64,000 nucleotides of DNA, from positions 1-64,000 of the forward strand of contig JAILHX010000066.1 of assembly GCA_024695565.1 (NCBI GenBank), read 5' to 3'. Made by a program: the position numbers and the translations under genes. This document shows positions 34,783 through 43,377 of the stretch, one piece after another (position 1 is the first letter of the stretch; each line of letters begins with the position of its first letter). This stretch comes from Saccharofermentans sp. GTDB taxonomy: Bacteria > Bacillota_A > Clostridia > Saccharofermentanales > Saccharofermentanaceae. The notes under the pieces are model-generated. The model ran no database searches and was not told the DNA's origin. It saw only the letters and a program-made list of their open reading frames with translations.

Positions 34783-37548
34783 ATGTTTTGTCCAAAATGT
34801 GGAGCAACTTTGGGAGAGGGGTTCCGGTTCTGCCGTTCGTGCGGAGCGGATGTCTCCAGAATGACTCAGATTGCTGAACCTGCAGCAGAGGGTAATGAGG
34901 CAGCGGATGTTCAAGCTGAGAGCGCACCTGTTGAAGAGGTTGCCGAGCCGGAAGCCGCCGTTGAAGAGCCTGCTGTTACAGAGAGCGCTCCTTCCGAAGA
35001 AATAGTTGAAGCTGCTGAAGAAGCAGTAGAAGAGGCTCAGCCTGTAGAAACTGTTGAAGAAGCTCAGCCTGTAGAAGCAGTAGAAGAAGTTCAGCCGGTT
35101 GAAACTGTTGAAGAAACAGCGGAAACCGTTGAAGCAGCTGAAGAAGTACAGCCTGAGGCTGAGGCGGTTGAAGAAGCTCTTGAGCCTGCTCCTGAAGTTG
35201 CTGAGGCAGTCGAAGAAGCTGTTGAGCCTGCCCCTGAAGTCGCAGAGGTTGTTGAAGAAGCTCAGCCTGCATCAGAAGAGACTGCTTTGGTAGCTGCAGA
35301 ACCTGTAACTGCACCCGCACCTGTCTTTGAAGGTCCTACTGAGATCGCTGAGACAGCACCTGCAGCTGAGAATGCTGAAGAAGAACTCGTTCAGCCAAAG
35401 AAGAAAGCCGAAAAGAAGAGTGGCGGTATTGGCAAGTTCATCATTATCGGTGCAGCAGCTGCAGCTGTTCTCATCATCGGAGTTGTTATTGCTATCGTGG
35501 CTATTGCAGCCTCAAGCAAGTCTAATGCCTATGTATATCTTACGGATGGTGAATATGAACTTATAACCAACCTTAAGGGCAAGGCAGAAAATCCGATCGA
35601 GCTTGGTGATACGAAGTGTGATATTTGGATTGGTTCTATCCTTCAGTTCAGCCCCGACGGCAAGTATGTTTACTACTTTACAAAGGTTGATGAAGACAGA
35701 TATACCGGATCTCTCGTCAGAGCAGAGATCGGTAAGCTCAAGCCCAACGGCAATAACGACAAGTATATTGAAGTTATTGCTACGAAGGTAAGTCTTGGCT
35801 TCGTAATGATGGAAAACGGCGCGCTTATCTATTCGAATGAAGATGGTGCCCTTTATTATTATGACGGTAAGGATGCAGTTAAGTTCGCTAAGGAATATGC
35901 AGACTTCTTTACTGACTATAAGACCAAGATCGTTTTCACGACTTATAACGATGATTACGAGAAGACTTTGTACGGTGTTGAGACTAAGGATATTGAAGAA
36001 AAGATCAAGCTGGCCTCCAATGTTTCCTATGTTTATTACACCGAAGATATGGATAACATCTATTTCTGCAAGGAAGACGATGATTACAACAGTGATCTTT
36101 ATGTTGTAGGTTTTGATAAGGAAGCAGAAAAGATAGCTAAGGATGTTTCCGTTATATCCAATAGTGATGGAAAACTGTTCTATGCTGAACAGACAGGAAC
36201 AGTAAGTCCTTATGATTACGTTATCGATGACAAGGCAGACGAAGATGCCGGCTTAAAAGAGCCTTTGATCGATGACTATGCTACACCTGATTACGATTAC
36301 TGGATGTGCACATATTATTACGGTTCAGAGTATGACTATGAAGAGATGTATACATCCACGACACAGCCTCTTTACTGGTACAGCGATTACACATGGTATT
36401 CACTCTCCATGGAAGAGTCTCTTTACTATGATCTCGGAACATATTCTGATGAGATCCACGCAGCAACACAGGACTTCATTAACAGGTTCGGTTCATCCGC
36501 AAATGAAGACGGTTATATCTATGTAACTGCAGAAGTCAAGGAAGCTCTTAAGGCTATCAACAACGCTGATCCTTATAACGATGACTGGGTCTGGACATGG
36601 CTCTGCTACGATAAGGAATTCTGGGGTTATACATATGACTACGATGCTTATTACGCAGACTATGACGTTTATTGGGAAGCAGCTGACCGTATTTCATTAA
36701 GAAATTATCTCCAGAGCGAAGACAGCGAACTTCCTGTTTACAGCATCTATGTATATGAGAATGGCGAAGCAACTCAGCTCGCTGAAGATGTTCTTGATTA
36801 TGACACCTACAGCAATTGTGTAATGTTCAACACCAAGGACATGATTACGGCTACTAAGACCATCGATGAGATTGACTGGTATTTCGGAGATATCCTCTAC
36901 ATCAATCCGGAAGATGAGAACTTCATACTCCCTTACTGGTCAGATACTCCGCTTCAAATGTCTGCAAGCGCTGCAGATACATTCGCTGATGCATATACGG
37001 ATGAATACTCTTACGTAAGCATCTACGCGCCTGACAACAGTCTTATTCTGAGGAGTGATTCCGGCGAGCTTTATGAGGCAATCATTGACGGCAGCTCGAT
37101 CAAGGGATTTGACCTGATCGCAGACGGCGTTGACTCCGTAAATTTCGTTGATAATAAGATCTACTATTACAGCGACAGTTATGAGAGCGGCGGAGTATAC
37201 TTCGCAGATCTCTATGTCTATGAGAATGAGAAGCCGACCAGACTTGCTCAGGATATCATGTCTTATGGCGCACAGATCTACGAGGACGGCGTGATCATTG
37301 CCTACACCGATTACGACAGCAAGGACGGATATGAAGTCACATTGATCGCTCCTAACGGCGACAAGACAGTAATCGGCGATGAGATAACAATGTTTATAAG
37401 AGTTGACAATAAGACAATTCTTTATATCTCTGACGGCGATATGTACTGCTACAACGGCAAGGATAAGACTCTTATCCAGAACGATGTAGATTACTTCTGG
37501 GTCAAGGACTACATGAAGCCCGTAAACACATATAATTATTTCTATTGA
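34783..37548 (+). CDS. Zinc-ribbon, acidic-repeat membrane protein with a large extracytoplasmic domain
   Basis: 921 residues from the ATG at 34783 (GGGGAGG upstream). The zinc ribbon has Cys3, Cys6, Cys17 and Cys20. A long Glu/Ala/Pro/Val repeat region (about 28-205) has recurring EAVEEAQPVE-like units. One membrane helix (about 218-240) follows a Lys-rich stretch, so the N-terminus should be inside. The outer part (about 245-921) is rich in Tyr and Asp, with repeating blade-like units (FSPDGKYVYYFTK, YVYYTEDMDNIYFCKEDD) that suggest a beta-propeller. The function is unknown. It heads a run with two more zinc-ribbon genes. Confidence 0.75.
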   Translation: MFCPKCGATLGEGFRFCRSCGADVSRMTQIAEPAAEGNEAADVQAESAPVEEVAEPEAAVEEPAVTESAPSEEIVEAAEEAVEEAQPVETVEEAQPVEAVEEVQPVETVEETAETVEAAEEVQPEAEAVEEALEPAPEVAEAVEEAVEPAPEVAEVVEEAQPASEETALVAAEPVTAPAPVFEGPTEIAETAPAAENAEEELVQPKKKAEKKSGGIGKFIIIGAAAAAVLIIGVVIAIVAIAASSKSNAYVYLTDGEYELITNLKGKAENPIELGDTKCDIWIGSILQFSPDGKYVYYFTKVDEDRYTGSLVRAEIGKLKPNGNNDKYIEVIATKVSLGFVMMENGALIYSNEDGALYYYDGKDAVKFAKEYADFFTDYKTKIVFTTYNDDYEKTLYGVETKDIEEKIKLASNVSYVYYTEDMDNIYFCKEDDDYNSDLYVVGFDKEAEKIAKDVSVISNSDGKLFYAEQTGTVSPYDYVIDDKADEDAGLKEPLIDDYATPDYDYWMCTYYYGSEYDYEEMYTSTTQPLYWYSDYTWYSLSMEESLYYDLGTYSDEIHAATQDFINRFGSSANEDGYIYVTAEVKEALKAINNADPYNDDWVWTWLCYDKEFWGYTYDYDAYYADYDVYWEAADRISLRNYLQSEDSELPVYSIYVYENGEATQLAEDVLDYDTYSNCVMFNTKDMITATKTIDEIDWYFGDILYINPEDENFILPYWSDTPLQMSASAADTFADAYTDEYSYVSIYAPDNSLILRSDSGELYEAIIDGSSIKGFDLIADGVDSVNFVDNKIYYYSDSYESGGVYFADLYVYENEKPTRLAQDIMSYGAQIYEDGVIIAYTDYDSKDGYEVTLIAPNGDKTVIGDEITMFIRVDNKTILYISDGDMYCYNGKDKTLIQNDVDYFWVKDYMKPVNTYNYFY
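34950..35400 (+). repeat. Acidic low-complexity repeat region
   Basis: Imperfect repeats of about 24-45 bases encode GAA-rich units such as VEEAQPVE and EPAPEVAE in the zinc-ribbon gene. The reading frame is kept throughout. Confidence 0.7.
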
Positions 37549-37575
37549 TGCAGGTTTATAGAAAGGCAGATCGGC

Positions 37576-37986
37576 ATGGCTGGAACGATGAAAGATCAAG
37601 CTGAGATTAATCGTCTTAACAAAGAGATTACTAGCGCTGAAGATAAGATATCTGATCTTTACGGCCAGATAGGCTTTGAGATGTACAAAGCCTATCGCGA
37701 TAAGCCGATGCCTGAGATCGCAGAATTGGTTTCTGAGATCAGAGTTTTACATCAGAAGATTGCGGATAACAAGGCTGCGATCCATAAGATCAAAACAGCC
37801 GATCTCTGTCCGCAGTGCGGTTTGAAGGTTAGACCGGGTATGGCATTCTGCAGTGGCTGCGGGTTTAAGCTGCCACAGCAGAACCAGAACCCGGAACCCG
37901 CAAAGCCCGCTTTTTGCAGATTTTGCGGCACCCCCGCCATCGAGGGAATGGCTTTTTGCACCAAGTGCGGTAAGAAGCTCAATTAA
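37576..37986 (+). CDS. Small protein with a coiled coil and two zinc ribbons
   Basis: 136 residues. An N-terminal helical coiled coil (about 5-75) is followed by two zinc ribbons: CPQCG...FCSGCG (about 78-95) and CRFCG...FCTKCG (about 114-133). It is cytoplasmic, with no membrane segment. It starts 28 bases after the large zinc-ribbon membrane protein and may interact with it. An alternative ATG lies 12 bases downstream. No specific function can be assigned. Confidence 0.75.
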   Translation: MAGTMKDQAEINRLNKEITSAEDKISDLYGQIGFEMYKAYRDKPMPEIAELVSEIRVLHQKIADNKAAIHKIKTADLCPQCGLKVRPGMAFCSGCGFKLPQQNQNPEPAKPAFCRFCGTPAIEGMAFCTKCGKKLN

Positions 37987-38094
37987 GATAAAAACACGTT
38001 TGCGTTAATTCATCCCGTTCCTCAGATAAGCTGCCTGAGGATCTGAGATTTAACGGAATTTACTTTGAACAGATCGAGAGGTGTAAGTAGAAGT

Positions 38095-41000
38095 ATGGCA
38101 GATAATAAAAAAGTTCAGGAAGAAGTTAATACCCAGCCTGCGAAAAAACGCAAACCAATTGTTTCTGTCTTAATCGGACTGCTTAACGCGTTCCTTATCT
38201 TTAATCTCAGTGTTCTGACCGAACTTACCCTGGTCACTTTGTTCGTATCTGAGATTTCCAAAGATATCGATTATGAGCAGTTTTTCGTTCTCGACTTTAT
38301 AGATATCAATGAGTTCATCCAGTCAGTTGCACCGCTGATAATCTGTCTGGTCCTTCTGGTAATATTCATGGCGCTTACGTTCGTTGCGAACATGAAGAAG
38401 ATCAGAACGGCATTCTTATCGATTGGCATATCCTTCGGTATTTGCAGCACAGTAAATCTCGTGCTTGGTCTGCTTAGTCCGAAATTGATTTCTGTCCTTC
38501 CGTATTCTTTCCGTGAGATGACTGCAAATAAGGTATCAGTATTTGAGAGTCTTACTGTTTTCAGCACTTTCGGTCTTATGCTCATAGCTTCCTTGTTTAT
38601 TTCTATATTCATGGTTATCAGTTATGTTAGGAAAGGCAAGAAGAAATCATTTAAGAGAAATCTCATTGGTATTATTGCTGGCTTTATTTGTGTAACTATT
38701 GTTTTCACGGCAATTGGTTTTGTTGTTCTTTTGCCGAAGAATGATGCTAAGTTACCTGAAACACATTTGGATGATCAGATCACTAAACTGACAACTGATA
38801 ACGAAGATATAGATTTTGATGAAGAAACAGGAATGCTCTATGTCAATTGTGAAATTGTAGTTGTTGCAGAATTAGACGCTTCTGAGAGTGACATTGAAGA
38901 TTTAGCAGATGCGCAGAATGTAAAACTTGATAAGTCAATGGCAGATATTGGCATATATAAATTCACTTATCCTGAGTCAATGGAATATGATGAGCTTCAG
39001 AACAAAGTCTTAAAGATTAGGAGAAATGAGTATGTCAGCGATGCATATATCAATGTAGTCACATTGCTGAAGTCTGATGATGAAGGTTCTGAGGCTACAT
39101 CGGTATATCCTGAAGATAATTGGCAGGGAGATAATTGGAATGTATCCGTTCCGCGCGGAAACAACTGGGGAATGGAAGCTATTGATGCTCCAGATGCATG
39201 GTTTTATCTAGACGAGATGCAGAAGGTTCGCGTTGGCCTGATAGATTGCGTCCCCAATACTGAACACCCTGATCTGGTTAATATGTTTAAAGATGCTACA
39301 TTTACCAGCATTAATTCTGAAACGGGAGTTAAAGAGATTAATGCTTATAAGATTGAGCCTACGGAAGATCATGGTTCTCATGTAGCAGGAATAATGGATG
39401 CAGACTGGAATAACGGAATCGGTGTATCCGGCGTTATGGGCGGAAAAGGTGATCTGTATTTCAGTGGTGTCTATTATGATGGAGACACAGGTTTATTCCC
39501 TGTTACAGGTTATAACTACCTGTTAGCACTTAAGACGCTTATAGATAAAGATGTTCAAGTAATTAATATAAGTCTTGGAATAGTCGATCCGACTATTTTT
39601 GCTGCCAGCCACGGAAATCAGAATGCGATTGACTATATGACTGTTCAAGCAAATATCTTAGATGACGGTTTGTCCAGAGTGATTGCATCAAGAGAAGCGC
39701 AAGGTAAAAAAGATTTTGTAATTTGTGTAGCTGCTGGAAATACCAATGGTTATCAATTTTATAAAGACGATAGAGAACCATATGGTTATCGCGATTATTG
39801 GATTCCTTTAGATTCTATAAGTGGAAATCTGCCTGAAAGCGGAAATGCACTTGCTTATTATGCCAATATTGTTCAAATGACTCATAGCGAAGCTGTTGTA
39901 GATCGTATCATTTGTGTCGGTGCTGTAGAGATTGATAATACTAATTCCACTAGGTTTGGTACTCGTTATCGCTACACGGATTATTCAAATGAAGGATCGC
40001 GAGTAGATATAGTAGCACCGGGAAGTGATATTTATAGCTGTTATGATGAGGGATATGGTTTCATGTCCGGAACCTCAATGGCAACACCTCATGTTTCAGG
40101 TGTGGCAGGTCTTGTTTTCGCATGCAATCCTGATCTGACAGGACCTCAGGTTAAGGCAATTCTTCTGGCATCTACTACAGGCCGTTACTATTACTACGAA
40201 GGTTATTCCGGAATGGTCAATGCGAAGATGGCTGTAGTCAACGCTATCCAGACAAAGGATAAGCCTGTTGAGAGGGTAATCAGATCAGCAGGAGCAGGCG
40301 GACTTGATCTCTGCTTTGTTGTAGATACAACAGGTTCCATGGGTGACGATATTGATAATGCGAAGGAAAACATGACTGAGATCCTCTCCCATCTGTCAGA
40401 AAAGACTACTGATTATAGAGTTGCCATTGTAGACTATCGTGATTTTCCTTCAAGAACCTATGATTCCGATGACTACCCTTATAAAGTTCAGCTGGATTTC
40501 ACGAGTGACAATTCAACGATCCAGTCAGCCATTAACAGATTGAGTCTCGGTTATGGCGGCGATGAAGAGGAGACTGTTTATTCCGGTCTTATGGCAGCGG
40601 CAAATCTCGAGTGGAGACCGGATGCCAAGAAGGTAATCATTATCCTTGGTGATGCCCCGCCGCTTGATCCTGAACCTGAGACGGGTTACACATACAACGA
40701 TGTCGTAAGTGCACTATTGAGTTCTGATATAGGAATCGATTACGGCCGTTCTGATTCCAGAGTTACCGATTCAATGGACTACAGCGTTATCAATGTCTAC
40801 TCGATCGGAACAAGTGCAAGTTATGAAGCTGAAGAATTCTTCGAAGATATATCTGAAGTTACGGGCGGCAGTTATGCTTCGGTTGCTGATGCGTCAGGCG
40901 TTAGCGATGCCATAATTGAGTCAATTGATCAGATAGAGATTATACCCACTGCTACTGCCAAGGCGGAGTTTGGTGATTCTCTGGCAGGTCTGCCGATCGA

Positions 41001-41541
41001 TATCTATCAGGGCGGTGCGTACAGGTTTACTGTCGTACCTGATGAGAATGGCTTTTTTGAATTGGAAAATATTGAACCCGATATGTATCATTGGGAGTGT
41101 CCTGAAATGCTTACCGGAGGTTCAATGGAGATCGAGACCGATGAGAAGTTTGCTTCGATCAGAACGAAGCAGGAATATTGGTTCAATCCCGCTATTTCAG
41201 CCTGGAGAGATAACAAGACCAAGATCGTTTCTTTGTCAGAACTATCAGCTCTTCTGATATTGTTTGTACCCTTGATCCTGGCTATGGCATTCGTCAGTCT
41301 TGCCAATAAGATGCATGAGAAGCGTCTGGCGGCTCCGAAAACTGTTAAAAAACCAGTTGCAAATAAACCAAATAGTGAGATAACTAATTCCGGAAGCGGT
41401 CAGGCTCAGTCCGGGAACGTTTCAAAGATAAAGACAGAACCCAAAGCTCAGGGAATCATCTGTCCGAACTGCGGAAAGACTCTGGAGCGCAATGACAGAT
41501 TCTGCGGTTACTGCGGTTCACAGTTAGGAGATAAAAATTAA
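38095..41541 (+). CDS. Membrane subtilase (S8) fused to a vWA domain and a C-terminal zinc ribbon
   Basis: 1148 residues from the ATG at 38095. Five membrane helices span about residues 22-225; the Lys/Arg-rich loop after the fourth is inside, which puts the following part outside. The S8 protease domain (about 340-720) has Asp384, His426 (DHGSHVAG), oxyanion Asn549 (AAGN) and Ser661 (GTSMATPHVSG). A von Willebrand A domain (about 735-940) has MIDAS DTTGSM (Asp744-Ser748). A sixth helix (about 1045-1070) returns inside to a zinc ribbon, CPNCG...FCGYCG. The protease catalytic residues look intact. The protease part is much more AT-rich than the rest. Confidence 0.87.
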   Translation: MADNKKVQEEVNTQPAKKRKPIVSVLIGLLNAFLIFNLSVLTELTLVTLFVSEISKDIDYEQFFVLDFIDINEFIQSVAPLIICLVLLVIFMALTFVANMKKIRTAFLSIGISFGICSTVNLVLGLLSPKLISVLPYSFREMTANKVSVFESLTVFSTFGLMLIASLFISIFMVISYVRKGKKKSFKRNLIGIIAGFICVTIVFTAIGFVVLLPKNDAKLPETHLDDQITKLTTDNEDIDFDEETGMLYVNCEIVVVAELDASESDIEDLADAQNVKLDKSMADIGIYKFTYPESMEYDELQNKVLKIRRNEYVSDAYINVVTLLKSDDEGSEATSVYPEDNWQGDNWNVSVPRGNNWGMEAIDAPDAWFYLDEMQKVRVGLIDCVPNTEHPDLVNMFKDATFTSINSETGVKEINAYKIEPTEDHGSHVAGIMDADWNNGIGVSGVMGGKGDLYFSGVYYDGDTGLFPVTGYNYLLALKTLIDKDVQVINISLGIVDPTIFAASHGNQNAIDYMTVQANILDDGLSRVIASREAQGKKDFVICVAAGNTNGYQFYKDDREPYGYRDYWIPLDSISGNLPESGNALAYYANIVQMTHSEAVVDRIICVGAVEIDNTNSTRFGTRYRYTDYSNEGSRVDIVAPGSDIYSCYDEGYGFMSGTSMATPHVSGVAGLVFACNPDLTGPQVKAILLASTTGRYYYYEGYSGMVNAKMAVVNAIQTKDKPVERVIRSAGAGGLDLCFVVDTTGSMGDDIDNAKENMTEILSHLSEKTTDYRVAIVDYRDFPSRTYDSDDYPYKVQLDFTSDNSTIQSAINRLSLGYGGDEEETVYSGLMAAANLEWRPDAKKVIIILGDAPPLDPEPETGYTYNDVVSALLSSDIGIDYGRSDSRVTDSMDYSVINVYSIGTSASYEAEEFFEDISEVTGGSYASVADASGVSDAIIESIDQIEIIPTATAKAEFGDSLAGLPIDIYQGGAYRFTVVPDENGFFELENIEPDMYHWECPEMLTGGSMEIETDEKFASIRTKQEYWFNPAISAWRDNKTKIVSLSELSALLILFVPLILAMAFVSLANKMHEKRLAAPKTVKKPVANKPNSEITNSGSGQAQSGNVSKIKTEPKAQGIICPNCGKTLERNDRFCGYCGSQLGDKN

Positions 41542-41582
41542 CAGCATTAACATTGCTTAGTGTTGTATTAGGAGGTAAATAT

Positions 41583-43250
41583 ATGAAAAAATGGTTGGCG
41601 ATTATTCTCAGCGTCTGCATGCTGGTCGGGTTGGTTGCCTGTGCCGGAGGCGGCGGAGTTGAGGTCCCTTCGAAGAGTGATGCAAGAAGAGCCGCTGAGA
41701 AGAAGTATGACATGGATTTTGTTTTGGACGAACAGTATATCGCTAATGACGGATCCAGTGCAGAGTGGGTGTTCATTTCCGAGGATGAGACACTCAAGGT
41801 AACAGTTTCCTGGGATGCGAAACACCCTGATGAGTTCGATTTTGAAGATAAAGAACTCAAGAGTGGTGATTCCGGCAGAGAAACGACAGAACCGGATGAG
41901 ACTGATGCTACGACCCGTGATTCTTCCGCTGCTACCACAGAGGCGACCGTGGCAACAACTACTACATCAGATCCTTATTATGATCCTGATGCTCCTACAT
42001 ACGGTTACGGTTCACAGGTTATCAATCTCTGGTCATTCACAGTTGAGATCCCTAACATGGTAGCTAAGTTCATTGAGCTCCATCCTGATTTTGCTGAGAG
42101 GTACACCGTTAAGTGTACGATCACAGCTACTGACGGCGGTGCTTATCAGACAGCTCTCGACGCAGCTCTTGCAGCCGGTGGTGATTCAGCTCCTGACATC
42201 TATGCAGCTGAGGCAGCATTCATCCTCAAGTATACACAGGGCGATATGTCACAGTATGCAGCTACTTATAAGGACCTTGGTATCGATGTGGATACGAAGA
42301 TCGCTGAAGCAGAAATTGCTCCTTACACTGTCGACATCGGTTCACGTGACGGTGAGGTAGTTGCTCTTGGTTATCAGGCAACAGGCGGTGCAATGATCTA
42401 CAGAGCTTCCATTGCTGAGGATGTTTTCGGTACATCTGATCCTGCCGAGATCGAGAAGATCGTTGGCGCAGGCTCAGGCAACTGGGATAAGTTCTGGGAA
42501 GCAGCTTATGATCTTAAGAGCTATGGATACTCTATCGTATCCGGTGCTGACGACATGTGGAACGTATGTGAGAAGTCTGCTTCACAGGCTTGGCTCAGCG
42601 GTGACGATGTTGTTATCGCTCCTGAGAGAGAAGAATTCCTTGATATCGCCAAGAAGCTGAAGGACGAGGGACTTTCCAATGACACAGGTTCCTGGTCTGA
42701 GGCTTGGTACGCAGATATGGCAGATTCTAACGTATTCTGCTTCTTCGGACCTGCCTGGCTCATCAACTACGTAATGATCGGTAACTGCGGCGGTGAGGCT
42801 GCTGGTGAAGGTTCTTACGGTGACTGGAGAGTCTGCACTCCGCCTGTCGGTTTCTTCTGGGGCGGCACATGGGTTCTTGCCAACAAGGATACTGATGTTG
42901 AAACAGGTGTTGCAGCAATCATTGAGTGGATCACACTTGACACATCTGAGACAGGTCTCCAGTACCTCTGGGCTAATGACATGATGGGCAACGGCGCTAA
43001 GGATACAGTTGCCTCAGGCGTAGTAATGGCTAAGTCTGACGGAACACTTCCTTTCTGCGGCGGCCAGAATATATTCCCTGTATTCATCGCCGGTAATGCC
43101 AATGCTTCCGGTAAGGCTATGACTCAGTATGACGAGTCTATCAATACTTACTTCAAGGATGCAGCTACACAGTACGCTAACGGCGAGATCGATAGAGACG
43201 CAGCTATCGAAATGTTCAGGGAAAACGTTGAGTGGGCATTTGGATTCTGA
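41583..43250 (+). CDS. Orphan extracellular solute-binding lipoprotein, copy 1
   Basis: 555 residues from the ATG at 41583 (AGGAGG upstream). The lipobox ends at Cys20. Residues about 25-95 form a small unknown domain starting EVPSKSDARRAAEKKY. A Thr/Ala/Glu linker (about 97-135) follows, then a family 1 carbohydrate-binding-protein fold (about 140-555) with VINLWSFTVEIP, APDIYAAEAAF and GFFWGGTWVLANK. It should bind a sugar or oligosaccharide outside the membrane. No permease or ATPase gene adjoins it. The next gene is a close paralogue. Confidence 0.87.
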   Translation: MKKWLAIILSVCMLVGLVACAGGGGVEVPSKSDARRAAEKKYDMDFVLDEQYIANDGSSAEWVFISEDETLKVTVSWDAKHPDEFDFEDKELKSGDSGRETTEPDETDATTRDSSAATTEATVATTTTSDPYYDPDAPTYGYGSQVINLWSFTVEIPNMVAKFIELHPDFAERYTVKCTITATDGGAYQTALDAALAAGGDSAPDIYAAEAAFILKYTQGDMSQYAATYKDLGIDVDTKIAEAEIAPYTVDIGSRDGEVVALGYQATGGAMIYRASIAEDVFGTSDPAEIEKIVGAGSGNWDKFWEAAYDLKSYGYSIVSGADDMWNVCEKSASQAWLSGDDVVIAPEREEFLDIAKKLKDEGLSNDTGSWSEAWYADMADSNVFCFFGPAWLINYVMIGNCGGEAAGEGSYGDWRVCTPPVGFFWGGTWVLANKDTDVETGVAAIIEWITLDTSETGLQYLWANDMMGNGAKDTVASGVVMAKSDGTLPFCGGQNIFPVFIAGNANASGKAMTQYDESINTYFKDAATQYANGEIDRDAAIEMFRENVEWAFGF

Positions 43251-43274
43251 TAATTTCTGATTACTGAGCAGGTA

Positions 43275-43310
43275 GGGGCAGTCTGATGCAGGCTGCCCCT
43301 TTGATATTTA
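43275..43310 (+). terminator. Terminator between the two solute-binding genes
   Basis: A 9-bp stem GGGGCAGTC/GGCTGCCCC with one G-U pair and a 7-base loop (43275-43299), followed by TTTGATATTT. It probably separates or attenuates transcription before copy 2. Confidence 0.6.
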
Positions 43311-43377
43311 AGATGAATTGTTGCGGCAGAAACTGTCTTGATGAATAATAACTAATAAATATGGGGAGGGAAGAATC

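Noticed and set aside
34976..35320. Leu/Gln-rich minus-strand frame in the acidic repeat region
   Set aside because: Antisense image of the Glu/Ala/Pro repeats; no start signals and improbable composition.
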